Positions 1-9,614 of a stretch of 31,030 nt of DNA are shown in pieces. How positions within the stretch are numbered: the stretch's first letter is position 1; the number at the start of each line of letters is the position of its first letter. The notes beneath the pieces were generated by a model. It ran no database searches. It was not told the DNA's origin and was given only the letters and a program-made list of their open reading frames with translations. Both the position numbers and the translations under genes were made by a program. Source of the DNA: Penium margaritaceum (lineage: Eukaryota; Streptophyta; Zygnematophyceae; Desmidiales; Peniaceae); the NCBI GenBank assembly GCA_023375785.1, contig SZWC01003572.1, positions 17,260 to 48,289 of the forward strand, given 5' to 3'.

Positions 1-227
1 GGAGGCTCGCTCCCCCCCTCGCGTGCAGCCGGCGGGAGGCCGTCCGTCGGCCTCCCCAACCACTCTCAGCCGGCGAGGGGGCGGCGGCTGGCCGGCACGC
101 GCCGGCTCAAGCGCCGGCGCTTGGCCGGCGCTGTCGCACCCTCCGGGGGCACGACGGGCCCGACCGACAGGACCCCCCCCCTTCTTGGGCGGGGTCCCTC
201 GCGTCGGGTCCCCCTCAGGCCTGACAG

Positions 228-870
228 CAGCAGCTGCAACAGCAACTGCTGTTGCGGTTGCTGCAGCAATTGCTGCTGCTGCTGCTGCTGCTGCTACAGC
301 AGCTGCCTGCTGCTGCTGTTGCTACGGCTGCTGCTGCGGCTGCTGCTGCAACTGCTGCCTGTTGCTGCTGCTGCTGCGAGTGCTGCTATTGTTGCTGCTG
401 GCGCTGCAGCTCGCACAATGCTACTGCTGCTGTCTCCGCGCTGCTGCTGCTGCCTGCGGCTACTGTTGCCGCTGGTGTTGCTCGCTGCCGTTGCCGCTGC
501 TCGCTGCTGCTTTCGCTGCGAGGTGGTGCTGCTCGCAGCCGCCGATTCCCGCTGCGAGCTGCTGCTGCGAGCGAGCTGCTGCTGCGAGCTGCTTACCTTT
601 TTCTTTTTTTCTTTTGTCAAAGAAAAGCCCAGCCAGAAACGCCTGCTGCTGCCACCCGGTGCTGCTGCTGCCACCCGGTACTGCTGTTGCCACCCGGTGC
701 TGCTGCTGCAGGGGCTGCTACCCGTAGCCGCTATCGTCTTTGCTGCCTCCACTACTCCGTTGCAACGTAGTCGTGGTGGGTCCCTCCAAGATCTGCTGCT
801 GCTGCTGTGGGTGGCTGCCCCTGCTGCCACTCACTGCTGCTGCTGCTGCGTCTCTGCTGCACAGCTCAGC
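228..870. repeat. Degenerate CTG/CAG trinucleotide-rich tract
   Basis: The plus strand is dominated by imperfect CTG/CTGC runs, densest at 228-600, 640-720 and 795-860. All six frames stay open for long distances but translate to Cys/Leu/Ala runs on plus and Gln/Ser/Ala runs on minus, so they are not evidence of a protein. The tract ends about 20 bases before an antisense primer binding site at 886-897. In that orientation it is the CAG-rich leader just downstream of the site in a minus-strand LTR element. A plain microsatellite array is the alternative. Confidence 0.8.
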
Positions 871-884
871 AAGAGAGGTCTCAC

Positions 885-897
885 GGCTCTGATACCA
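885..897 (-). promoter_or_regulatory. Primer binding site of a minus-strand LTR retrotransposon
   Basis: The plus strand reads GGCTCTGATACCA. Its complement, TGGTATCAGAGCC, is the standard plant LTR-element primer binding site for the 3' end of initiator tRNA-Met. The next plus-strand bases, TGAGAAG from 898, read on minus as an LTR ending ...TTCTCA directly before the site, as expected for a 5' LTR ending in CA. The site therefore predicts an LTR to the right and an internal region to the left, leaving the window. The match is 13 of 13 to the remembered plant tRNA end. Confidence 0.65.
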
Positions 898-2259
898 TGA
901 GAAGTTTCCTAGAACCTTCCTAACCACTTGCCGCGACACTAGGCGTCAGCGCCAGGTCAGCGTGTGACAACAGTCACAAGTTAGAGACAGAACTGCAAGG
1001 GTCTGGGTTGGGACACGAACAGAGTGTCAGGAAACTCAAACTGAATATAATTGCAGAGAGAAATGACAACTGACGAGCACACAGCATAAATACCTGCCGC
1101 GGCACACGGCGGGTGACGCCCGCGGCAGTGTCAGTTTGTCCTAAAACCGGCTCAAAACCACTGTTTTCGTCGCAACTCTGCGCACAGGCATCCAAACGCA
1201 ACACCGTCTGAACCTAGAGATGCAGAATCTTGAGCCGGACGCTACGACTAGTCACACGCACAAGTCCGGCATCAATCGGTGGATGGACAATGCAAAACAT
1301 GCAGATCGGGCTCGAGAGCCAGTCCACCGAGAAAACTCTAGCACCTGCAGAAGAACTGCAGAGCACCCAAGCAAGCACCCGAGACGTCGTGGCAATCGTC
1401 TGGCAGCTGCTGGTGGCTGGATCCACCAACCGTCAGTGCTCCGGCGCCAGCTGGGCCCGCATCAGGGATCTGTCATGTCGTAGCTCCTGGATAAGTCCCT
1501 GGAGTCCTGTCGGGTCGTCACGATCTCCAATGCGGCCACCGCTCACCATCAGCTCCGGGTACACCCGTAGCTGCCACGGCTGTGGCTCGTGACGGGTAGA
1601 AGCCACACATACCAACAGCTAGGCGAGACAAGTTTAGGCCTCCCGAGACGCCAGAACATGTCACCGGGCATCCGTGTCAAACTACACACGTCTAACTGTT
1701 GGTTTATGTGCCACAGACACGTTGTGACCTCGGGCCTCGCTGCACACTCACCGCACTGACACATATGTCTGATGCTGGAGGGACATCGGCGCTGACACCG
1801 TAGCTCAAGTGGTGGTGACTTGTGGACGTGCAGAGAAGACGATCCACAGCCACTCACAGGATTGAGAGTTCCCCCTACCATAGGATCTCACAACATTAAT
1901 TCTTGATGACACTAGGGTTCCTCGTGGCACGTGTTTGAGAAGGGGGAGATCATGGCCGGGTTGTTCTCACGGCCTTCACCTGGTTTTTCTTGCTGACAAG
2001 TTAATGCGTGCGACAGGTCCAGGCTCGAGCCTCGCTTGGCAGGGGTGAGGGCGAGGATGGGCTCGCTGTTCGCCCGCTCGTCACCCCACCAGCCGCTCAA
2101 AGCCCGTCTCCACCTCTGTTCCTCGTTACTCTCTAACATTTGTGCGTTTCTTCGCCAAAACCTCTCATACACACTGCCGTCCATGGCGTTCTCGCCCTAA
2201 GTCCATTCTGTTCCACTCTCCTTACATTGCTCCACCTCTCGTTAGGTACCTCTGTCCTC
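898..2259. other. Probable LTR/spacer sequence between two head-to-head LTR elements
   Basis: No coding frame here looks real; all are short and of random composition. A minus-strand primer binding site lies immediately to the left and a plus-strand one immediately to the right (2260-2271). By structure the interval should hold the 5' LTR of the left element, starting TG at 898, and the 5' LTR of the right element, ending near 2259. I could not find the outer LTR ends, a TATA box or a target duplication, and the two halves show no obvious similarity to each other. The right-hand LTR end before 2260 does not end in CA, which weakens that boundary. Confidence 0.4.
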
Positions 2260-2271
2260 TGGTATCAGAGC
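2260..2271 (+). promoter_or_regulatory. Primer binding site of a plus-strand LTR retrotransposon
   Basis: The sequence TGGTATCAGAGC is an exact 12-base match to the plant-type initiator tRNA-Met 3' end complement. A purine-rich leader and the CAG-rich and gag-like sequence of 2400-5209 follow it, as expected for an LTR element read on plus. No CA dinucleotide lies immediately upstream, so the LTR boundary is uncertain. Confidence 0.6.
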
Positions 2272-2419
2272 GGAGTGAGGGAGAGAGAGAGCCTCCTCTC
2301 GGCTCGCGCTCGCGATCCTTGGCGAGAAACCCTCCCGCCGCTCTTGACGCTTCCGCCGGCACTCGAGCCACAGCTCATTGCAGATGCAGTGGACCAGTCT
2401 TGTCCACCAGCTTCAGCGG

Positions 2420-3170
2420 CTCACGTACAAGCAGCTACAGCAGCTCCTTCGTCCGTAGCAGTTGTAGCCGCGGCCAGATCGGCTGCGGCAACCATAGCAC
2501 CTAGAGCAAAGTGCTACAACAGCAGCTGAGGCAGTCCCAGCTACTGTGGCTGCACCAAGCCAAGCAGCCGCACCTCTCACAGGAGCGGGATTGGTTGCAT
2601 TTGACCCACCCGCTGCTACTCGCGACCGCATTGGCAGTTTGGCCATCGACCCTTTCCGGTGTCCCGTCGGCACCAACCTGCGGCGCTGACCACAAGTGCT
2701 CCGCAACTCCGGCACCAGCAGCCAGCGCCACGCCGGCAACGGCGTCCACAGCCGCAGCCACTTCAATCGTAGTAAGGCGGCATAAGACGCCGTATTGGTG
2801 GTTCTCTTCCCGCCAGTGTTTATGACGGAAGGGAAAACAACAGTCGTTGCAGTAGTCATCGTAGCATCCACGGTGATGTCGTCATCTTCCCGAGCTGCAC
2901 TAGCAGCAGGTGCAAATCCACAACCACCGACATCAGTAGCAGCAACAGCAACAGCAACAGCAGCAATAACAGCCAAGCCGTAGCAGTAGCAGCAGGTGTA
3001 GATCCACCAGTAGCAGGAGCAGCAGCAGCCAAGCGACAGCAGCAGCAGCAGCAACAGCCAAGCGACAATAACAGCAGCAGCCAAGCGACAGCAGTAGCAG
3101 CAGTCGCAGTAGGAAATCGACAATAGCAATAGTAGCAGTAGCAGCAGTAGTCGCAACTGCAGCCACACAT
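2420..3170. repeat. CAG/CAA-rich degenerate low-complexity leader
   Basis: Imperfect AGCAGC/AACAGC/AGCAGT units are concentrated at 2925-3160, with weaker runs at 2420-2530 and 2700-2770. Long open frames on both strands translate to homopolymeric Leu/Cys/Ala or Ser/Asn/Gln and are not credible proteins. The orientation (CAG on the sense strand, downstream of the primer binding site) mirrors the tract at 228-870 relative to its own primer binding site. Confidence 0.7.
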
Positions 3171-3362
3171 CGCGCCAGAAACGACGACTGCAGTCTGAGC
3201 TGCCATACTTGCAACAGCACCTGCAAGGGACGCCTTCCTATCTCCCATCCCTACTACATCGCTTTCGTCACACTGGCGCATCGTGACGCTCCAGGCGCGG
3301 CCGCGTTGGGGGAATACTAAAACAGGGGGGCGTCCCACCATCGTGAACGTTGTCGTCGCAAC

Positions 3363-4043
3363 ATGAGTAGCGACCGGGGATCCGAGTCCGACTCAGCACG
3401 GTCCGCTCGCACGCCACGTCATCGTCCGGTAAGCGTCTCCTCGTCCCATTCTTCTATGGATGACCCTCAGTCACACAACAATCCAGAGATTCCTGCTGCC
3501 CAGCTGCACTTAGCGTTCGCACAAGACGTCGCTAGTCTAGTGGGTGCCTTTACACACACAACCTCAACTATCATTGACACAGCAACAGTAGTCGCAGCCA
3601 CCTTTGCCACAGCCACTAGAGCCTTTTATGCTCCTACAACGACCTCATCAGGACGCGCTTCAGAGTCATACACAGAAGCCGCGGTTGTTGCTGGTCCCAT
3701 TACTGCACTAGATGCTGATATAGGCACACAAATATCTACTGCAGCATCTGCCGTTACCTCTACAACGGCCTCAGCTGCATCAGCTACAGCGGCAGCCACA
3801 GCTTCCATTCGCAGCTCCACCGCAGTCGCCGTCACTGCAGCCTCATCTACTCCATCTGCCGCCTCCAGCCTTGTCACAGAAACCATCTCCATTGTAGCAG
3901 TCTTCACCACTCTCACTGCCGCCTGCACCACCGGAGCCTTTGCTCTGGTGGTGCCCGTTGCCTCCACCGTCTGTATACTGTCTGCTACCTCTGCAGCTGT
4001 GGTTCCTCCTCTGCTTTATTTTCTCCGCATCCCATCTTCTTGA
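3363..4043 (+). CDS. Ala/Thr/Ser-rich open frame, possible N-terminal gag frame of the plus-strand LTR element
   Basis: This uninterrupted frame of 226 codons starts at an ATG. The first 70 residues have mixed composition: a Ser/Arg/Asp-rich start, then PEIPAAQLHLAFAQD, which could be a short helix. The rest is a degenerate Ala/Thr/Ser/Val run that looks derived from the neighbouring GCA/ACA triplet repeat. I recognise no domain, zinc knuckle or catalytic motif. Its position between the primer binding site and the gag-like frame at 4234 suggests an element protein. A chance opening in low-complexity DNA is equally possible, and I do not claim a function. Confidence 0.3.
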   Translation: MSSDRGSESDSARSARTPRHRPVSVSSSHSSMDDPQSHNNPEIPAAQLHLAFAQDVASLVGAFTHTTSTIIDTATVVAATFATATRAFYAPTTTSSGRASESYTEAAVVAGPITALDADIGTQISTAASAVTSTTASAASATAAATASIRSSTAVAVTAASSTPSAASSLVTETISIVAVFTTLTAACTTGAFALVVPVASTVCILSATSAAVVPPLLYFLRIPSS

Positions 4044-4207
4044 CTCCCTCGTCTGTACATTGTGCCTGCCTTTCTTCCTTTCTTCTCTTTCTGCGGTGGC
4101 TTGTCCTGTCTGACTCGGGGTGGGCTGGCCAACATTCTGACTCGTTGCCTCAGGCGACCCCATTTTTCCCACGCCCACTGGGGCTGGGGAAACTCTGCCG
4201 AAATCTT

Positions 4208-4243
4208 TCCGGCAGAGCCCGTGCGTCGTCACCATGCCTGGTG
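4208..4243 (+). repeat. 36-bp direct repeat, copy 1 (includes the gag-like start codon)
   Basis: It matches 5133-5168 at 35 of 36 positions (C/T difference in GTGCGTCGTC versus GTGTGTCGTC), with copies 925 bp apart. It contains the ATG at 4234 used by the gag-like frame. The second copy lies near that frame's end, so the pair brackets the gag-like segment. Confidence 0.85.
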
Positions 4244-5132
4244 ACAACGAGTCAGTCATAGCAACTCTTCAGCGCCAGCTGGCCCTCGCTCGCAAGGCTC
4301 AGCAGGAAGCTGAGGACCGCCTTAGGCTTGTTGAGGACAATCGTGCCGCTTTTGCTGATGAGGTTGCCGCCATAGTGCTGCGTCGCTGCGTCTATTGGGA
4401 CCAACCCCACTCCTCCTATAGGCACCTCTGCTTCTTCTAGAACTTCTACTGTCGCGTCCATTGGCATTGGCACCACCGCTGCTGCTGCCACTCTTCCCGC
4501 GCCTTGCCAGCATGACTTCTTCTCTCAACCCCCTGCACTTACCTCTGGGTTTGTCTTCTCCTCCTGGGAGGTGCGCTTCAGCGCCTGGGCTTAGGGGGAG
4601 CAGCTGTGGGAGTACTACTCCCCCACTGTTGCTCCCTTCACACCCCATGCTACTGAGTCTGCCCGTGCTATGCGTGTGCTCATTGACGCTGCCCTCGAAT
4701 CTCTGATTGATGATGTCGGCACCTTCAATGCTGACCTTGCTGCCCAGCGCCCTGCTGACCCCATTGGCGCATATTCCATGCTGCGTTGTCGTACCACCAT
4801 CACGGGCCAAGCCGCTCAGAGCGCGCTTACGGTCCAATTCAACACGCTCCTCATGCGTGCTGACGACACCGCTGATGCCTATTGGGCTCGCGGTCTCAAG
4901 CTCCTTCGTGAGCTTGACGACGCAGCTCTTGGCCAGCTCTCTGCCGTTCTGACCATGGTCAACGCTCTCATTGCTGAGCTGTCCGATCTCCTTCGTGATG
5001 TCAAAGCTCATGAGCTGCAGCGTCTTGCCTCCCAGCCTGTCCCGCCCAAGTCGCCGCCTGGAGTTAGAGCTCTCTTGGACTTTACGTCCGAGCGCCTTGC
5101 TGCCCGGTGGACCAATCTTCAGAACAAACGCC

Positions 5133-5168
5133 TCCGGCAGAGCCCGTGTGTCGTCACCATGCCTGGTG
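5133..5168 (+). repeat. 36-bp direct repeat, copy 2
   Basis: Second copy of the segment at 4208-4243, with one mismatch. It is followed within 10 bases by an antisense primer-binding-site-like sequence at 5175-5186. Confidence 0.85.
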
Positions 5169-5174
5169 GAAATT

Positions 5175-5186
5175 GCTCTCATACCA
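5175..5186 (-). promoter_or_regulatory. Possible degenerate antisense primer binding site
   Basis: The plus strand reads GCTCTCATACCA; its complement TGGTATGAGAGC differs from the initiator tRNA-Met site at one base. As at 885-897, the next plus-strand bases are TGAGAA, giving an LTR end ...TTCTCA on minus. The flanking frame is read on plus, so a minus-strand internal region is not evident. This could be a fragment or chance. Confidence 0.3.
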
Positions 5187-5209
5187 TGAGAATGCATCTG
5201 CGATTCTAA

Positions 5210-5785
5210 TGCAACAAGCGGCACTACAAATGGTGGTCAAACGACCATGGTGGATCCAAATCTAGTTCACGACTGGCAAAAGATAGTACAATTGCCCTAG
5301 TAACAAGGAGAGGGGAAGCCGTGCGTCGTAGGATGTCTCCGGGTCTAGCGTGGATCACCACCGGCCGCCGAGTCCGCATGCACTGCACACCCACTGCCAC
5401 ACATAAGGCAAAAACATATACACAGGGCTATAAGAGGGCGCATGGGCAGGCGACGTGGTGCGCGCCGCAGACTGAGCGGCTGGTTTGGGGTGCTGCACTT
5501 TGACTGACGTATTAGGAGCTACGGTGATCTGAAACACGCGCAGTTTGGTGCGTTGTAGAGCGCATGAGTAGCCGTACAAATGTTTGGATCATATCCATGT
5601 TAAAAAATAGATGAAAAATTGTGTTATTCCCTTTGCAAAAGTGAATTTGTCACTAAAGTCTTCTACTCCCAGAAACATAGCATGAGACGACCAGAAAGCT
5701 CACGCTTAGACTCAGAACCACCCGCACAAAAGAAGACGTGAACACAGAAGACCAGTCAGGCCACGTTGGAAATGCATCCTAGTCT
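5210..5785. other. Non-coding interval upstream of copia-1 (expected 5' LTR not recognised)
   Basis: No credible frame is present. The 5' LTR of copia-1 should end just before about 5785, but I found no copy of the 3' LTR start (TGTTGAAGATTTG) in this interval. The 5' LTR is therefore deleted, replaced or too diverged to see by eye. Confidence 0.4.
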
Positions 5786-5915
5786 CTGACGAAGGGTTAT
5801 GAGGCGACGGCCGTGTCCGGTCTACAAATCTCTCACAGCATTCGCGGGGACGAGATCGTTGTCAGGGACGACATTGCAGTCAAGCTCTGAGGTCCCGGAG
5901 TTGAATACGACGCAA

Positions 5916-6900
5916 ATGGCGCAGAAGGAGATGTAGCCGATCCAGAAGGATGCAGGTGGCCCTGACAATAGGCTATGGAGGTGGCACTTCGAGCTGCACC
6001 TCGCACATAAGGGGTTCCTAGAGGTCATGAAGGGAACGGAAGTCCTTGACAAAGCGACAACGATGGAAGAGCAAAAGGAGGCCTTTGCAAAGAAGAACAC
6101 AAAGGCGCTCATGTTGCTGGCGTTTGGGACGTCTGAGTCGTAGTGGGGCTACTTCCAGGACTGCAAGCTGGCAGCCAAGGCTTGGCAAAAACTCTGCATC
6201 ATCCATGAATCCAAGTCGCTGGCAAAAAACATATTCGCTATGAAGCGACTCGCAACAGTGAGAATCGAGGAAGGAGATGATGTCATCTCCGCCATGCAGC
6301 AGATCGAGCCGCTTGCCTCAAATTGCAATGACATGGGGTGGAAGATGGACATGCAGCTGCAGGCGATGGCCCTCCTCATGGCCCTTCCTAACAGTTGGAG
6401 CCCTCTCATTATTGTCTTGGGAGGATGGGCAGAGGACAAGCTCACCTAGGGAGCAATCGCAGAGTACATCCGCAACGAGGTACAGCGANAAGGAGATGAT
6501 GTCATCTCCGCCATGCAGCAGATCGAGCCGCTTGCCTCAAATTGCAATGACATGGGGTGGAAGATGGACATGCAGCTGCAGGCGATGGCCCTCCTCATGG
6601 CCCTTCCTAACAGTTGGAGCCCTCTCATTATTGTCTTGGGAGGATGGGCAGAGGACAAGCTCACCTAGGGAGCAATCGCAGAGTACATCCGCAACGAGGT
6701 ACAGCGACGGAGCTGCTGGGAGTCCTTGTCGTCCTTACCGACCCTAGTCACCAAACCGCGTAGTGGCGGAAGTGGGGCCTAGGGAGGTGGCGGACATTGC
6801 GGCGGCAAGAAGGGTGCCAAGAAGGGTGCGTGCCAAAACTGCGGCAAGGAGGGCCACTGGGCCCGTGAGTGCACTGAGGAGGCAAAGGCTGATGGCAAAG
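5916..6900 (+). pseudogene. copia-1 gag with CCHC zinc knuckle
   Basis: The start is set at 5916 because the first residues (MAQKEM) align with the start of the copia-2 gag (MAQKTE). Gag would form the virus-like particle in the cytoplasm. The conserved copia gag helices are readable: LWRWHFELHLAHKGFLEVMK near 5955-6030 and IFAMKRLATVRIEEGDDVIS near 6232-6290. The knuckle CQNCGKEGHWAREC at 6831-6872 has full C-x2-C-x4-H-x4-C spacing. In-frame TAG stops occur at 5934, in the SES*WGYF segment near 6142 where copia-2 has Trp, and near 6448 where copia-2 has Tyr. A 218-bp stretch is duplicated around an N at 6489, probably an assembly artefact. Confidence 0.8.
6271..6707. repeat. Tandem 218-bp duplication around a single N (likely assembly artefact)
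   Basis: 6271-6488 and 6490-6707 appear identical, separated only by an N at 6489. The duplicated part is copia-1 gag, and no copia gag carries such a repeat. A one-base gap between identical ends is what a failed overlap join produces. Confidence 0.85.
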
Positions 6901-6944
6901 ACGCCAAAGGCAAGAAGGCGCTTCTCAAGAACACTGAAAACCAC

Positions 6945-7350
6945 TACCTGAAGAAGGCCAACCGGCGATGCCTTGACTCCGGAGAGGAGGAGCATACTCA
7001 CGTGAAGAAGGTCGGGTTCATCAACTGCGCCAAGTCCAAGAAATCCATGGTGGTCATGAACGACAAGGTCGAGCCAGTGGCAGGCCAAGGACATGGACGT
7101 GGAAGTGATGGTCGTGGGAAGCGGGTGCGGCTCGTCATCAAGGACATGTAGTACGTACCCGGCTTGGCTGATGGTCTAAGAGTCAGCCGCCTGAATGACA
7201 AGGAATACGAGGTGCTCTTCAGGAGAAGAGGTGCAGTCGTGCGGAAGGACGGTGACGGCAAACCCGTACTGGAGGCTAAGTGCGAGGGAGGCCTCTACAT
7301 CGTGGAGACCAAGGTGATCCTCGCGGTGACAGACTCAGTAGACTTGTAGG
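6945..7350 (+). pseudogene. copia-1 aspartic protease
   Basis: The active-site region reads RRCLDSGEEEHTH, with D-S-G at 6975-6983. The residue after DSG is Glu where copia-2 has the usual Ala (LDSGAEKHT), which would probably disturb the active-site loop. The downstream VPGLADGLRVSRLNDKEYEV segment (about 7155-7215) is the conserved copia block between protease and integrase. A TAG at 7148 stands where copia-2 has Gln, and another is at 7347. The enzyme would process the gag-pol polyprotein, but here it cannot be made as one chain. Confidence 0.75.
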
Positions 7351-7364
7351 AACGCGCCGTCCTG

Positions 7365-8300
7365 TTGGCCAAAGGAGGGGGACCTGATCTGGAGCTCTGG
7401 CACCGACGTCTTGGGCATTCCTCACCCGCAGTCGTGAAGGAGATGGCAAAGCATGAGATGGTATGTGGCCTCGTCATTGACAGTGCGGAAGAGGCGAGAG
7501 ATGCAACAAAGCACAAAAAGTATGAGCCTTGCATTTTGAGCAAGGCGCGGCACAAATCGTTCAACGAGTATGTGAATCACGCCTTGGACCTGCTGGCGGT
7601 TGTACGCAGCGATGTGTGCGGACCATTCAAGACGACGTCAAAGAGCGGTGCATGTTATTTTTTCACCTTCATAGATGAGAACAGTAGAAAACTATATGTG
7701 TACTTCATGAAGCGGAAAGGCAAGGTTTTGGACCGGCTGAAGGAGTATGCCACCACGGTGGAGAGGCAAACTAACCGGAAGGTTAGAGCACTACGCACTG
7801 AACACGATGGAGAGTACGTGGGATGTAGCGGGTAGATGAAGCAGTAGGGCATAAAATGGGACAAACTACACCATATCTGCCTCAATCACATGGCTTGGCA
7901 GAGCGGGCAAACGAGACGCTGCTGAACATGGTACGGACCATGTTGGTGGATGCAAAAGTGTCGCAAAGCTTGTGGGCGAAAGCTGTGCGTACGACGAGCT
8001 ACACTATCAACCTCACTCCTGCAACGGTGTTGAAGGGGAAGAACAGCTGGAAGACACCACAAGAGGTTTGGAGCAGACGCAAGCCAAATGTAGCACACCT
8101 GAAAGTGTTCAGATGCAAGGCGCACGCGATGGTGCAGGCTGGGTAGAGGCGCGACAGCAAGTCGGAGTCGCGTACAAAGTCGTATCTCTTCCTTGGCTAT
8201 GAGAGCATGCATAAAGCATACTGGGACTGAGACATGCGTAAGGAGGAGGTAATCCGCAGCTGAGACGTCGAGGTTGACGAGCAACAAAGCTACATCAGCT
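7365..8300 (+). pseudogene. copia-1 integrase
   Basis: The N-terminal HHCC zinc site is visible: WHRRLGHSSPAVVKEM with H at two positions, then EPCILSKARH near 7525-7555 with only one clear Cys. The catalytic core holds the first Asp in VRSDVCGPF (about 7603-7629), the second in RTEHDGEYVG (about 7795-7825) and the Glu in GLAERANETL (about 7891-7920). TAG stops at 7833 and 7845 fall where copia-2 has Trp and Gln. A further TAG is near 8143, and TGA stops lie near 8228 and 8260, the latter where copia-2 has Arg. The domain would join element DNA ends to target DNA in the nucleus. Confidence 0.85.
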
Positions 8301-8760
8301 ACAATGACGTGGGCGTGGTGGACTCTCCAAAGACGTGGGAGTGGTTCCAGCTCCTTGACTACAAGAAGGAGCAAACGGACGCCAAAGTTGAGGATGCAGC
8401 ATCAGAGCGTGAAGGTGCGTCAGCGATGGTAGCCAACACGGAGGACTCTGATGAGGATCAAGCTAATGAGGAGATCCACCGGAAGGATCTGGCGGATGAG
8501 GCACCGAGGGTACCAAGACACACTCTCCCGGCAATGTGTGTATCTGGCGTCTGTGGAAAATCCTCTAGACGCGTCGGTTGTTCGGGCGATGTATCACCAA
8601 AGCGAGAGAGATCCTCTGGAAGCCATCTGGTTGATGATTCACCAAAGCGTCCGGAGTCGTAGGGATTGAAGCAGAGCGATGATGCACTACCAAAACTGCC
8701 GCGCCGCAGCGGGAGGTAGCGGAAAGCGGGAAAGCGTTTTGACGCAAGCACCGGTTGATG
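8300..8760 (+). pseudogene. copia-1 integrase-RT linker region
   Basis: This is an acidic and Ser-rich frame (8309-8662) with the copia linker feel, for example DSDEDQANEEIH. It contains two copies of a DSPKR/DVSPKR motif (near 8590 and 8635) and no catalytic motif. It joins the integrase C-terminus to the RT start at 8768 and is interrupted by stops near 8660 and 8757. Confidence 0.5.
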
Positions 8761-8767
8761 AATCGGC

Positions 8768-9600
8768 ATGACGCGGTGCATGCTGGCTGCATCAATGGGG
8801 CTGACTACTGTGCAAGAGGCATTTGCACGGCCCGAAGGGGATCAATGGGACACAGCCATCGAATCAGAGCTGGAGTCCATTATGAAAATATGTGGAAGCT
8901 GGTTCATAGGCCGAAAGATGCCAAGGTCATCGGCTCAAAGTAGGTCTTTCAGACAAAGTTCACAAAGGAAGGTGTGGTTGATAAATAGAAGTTGCGGCTG
9001 GTGGTGAAGGGATGCGCACAACGTAAGGACGAGTACTACAATGAGACATTATCTCCTGTCATAGAATTCAGAAGCATACAGGCGGTCCTTGCGGTGGCAG
9101 TCGCAAAGGATATGGAGCTCCACCAAATGGATTTAAAAATTTCCTTCCTCAATGGCATCATAGGCAAAACAATCTACATGGAGGTGCCAGACTGGGTGGA
9201 GGGCAAGGTGTGTAAGCTGCGGAAGTCCTTGTACATGCTTAAACAATAGCCTACATGCTGGTACTAATAGATGGACAGCTTCATGGCACAACTCAGCTTT
9301 AGGCGCATTGAATCGGATCACAGCGTGTACGTGCGGTGCGACAAACAGCTCCATGAGATCATAGCACTCTACGTGGATGACCTGATTTTGAACTCGTTGG
9401 ATCTTCCGAGCCTACAACAGATAAAAGAGCAGCTGAGCAGCAGATTCCAGATGTTGGACATGAGAGAGCTTGAGTACTACCCTGGGGGTGAGCATCACGT
9501 GGAACCGAAGGACGCGTACGCTTGAGCTGGGGCAAGCCGAATACGTGGCCAAGGTGCTCAAGCGGCACAACATGGATGACTGAAAACCAGTTGGTAGTCC
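8768..9600 (+). pseudogene. copia-1 reverse transcriptase
   Basis: The domain starts with the copia RT entry MLAASMGLTTVQEAFARPEG and has VVKGCAQRKDEYYNETLSPV (about 9001-9060). LHQMDLKISFLNG carries the first catalytic Asp, and an intact YVDD box lies at 9370-9381. TAG at about 8940 replaces the Trp of the conserved SKW, and TAG also occurs near 8986 and 9247, with TAA-TAG near 9265-9270. A frameshift near 9483 breaks LEYYLG. RT would copy element RNA into DNA in the virus-like particle. Core residues survive but the reading frame does not. Confidence 0.85.
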
Positions 9601-9614
9601 GGTCTCCATGACCT

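Larger units (their letters stand above)
4234..5209 (+). pseudogene. Gag-like coiled-coil protein of an LTR element, broken
   Basis: Translation from the ATG at 4234 gives a charged amphipathic start (SVIATLQRQLALARKAQQEA) typical of a coiled coil, continuing to about codon 45. The sense frame then shifts near 4375-4390. It continues through a Ser/Thr/Pro linker, meets one in-frame TAG near 4590 (after FSAWA), and runs on from 4670 as a helical Ala/Leu/Asp-rich region (ALESLIDDVGTFNADLAAQR) to about 5130. The last 25 codons lie in the 36-bp repeat and beyond and look unrelated. I see no CCHC knuckle or protease. Gag is inferred from composition and from position downstream of the primer binding site at 2260. 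An unrelated decayed gene remains possible. Confidence 0.45.

Noticed and set aside
23..900. Long overlapping plus-strand frames of 170-260 codons rich in Cys, Leu and Ala
   Set aside because: They exist because a CTG-rich tract lacks stop codons in every frame; no frame has non-repetitive protein character.
885..2271. Initiator tRNA-Met gene fragments
   Set aside because: Only the terminal 12-13 bases of the tRNA are matched on each side, which is the hallmark of primer binding sites rather than tRNA genes.
228..3170. CRISPR-like array in the repeat-rich first 3 kb
   Set aside because: The repeats are degenerate triplets with no fixed-length repeat and spacer alternation, and the context is eukaryotic.
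4322..5224. 300-codon minus-strand frame over the gag-like region
   Set aside because: The plus strand has coherent helical sequence over the same DNA, while the minus translation has no domain or repeat; it is a shadow.
6271..6707. Genuine tandem duplication in copia-1 gag
   Set aside because: Copies appear identical in an otherwise heavily mutated element and are separated by a single N; an assembly join is more likely.
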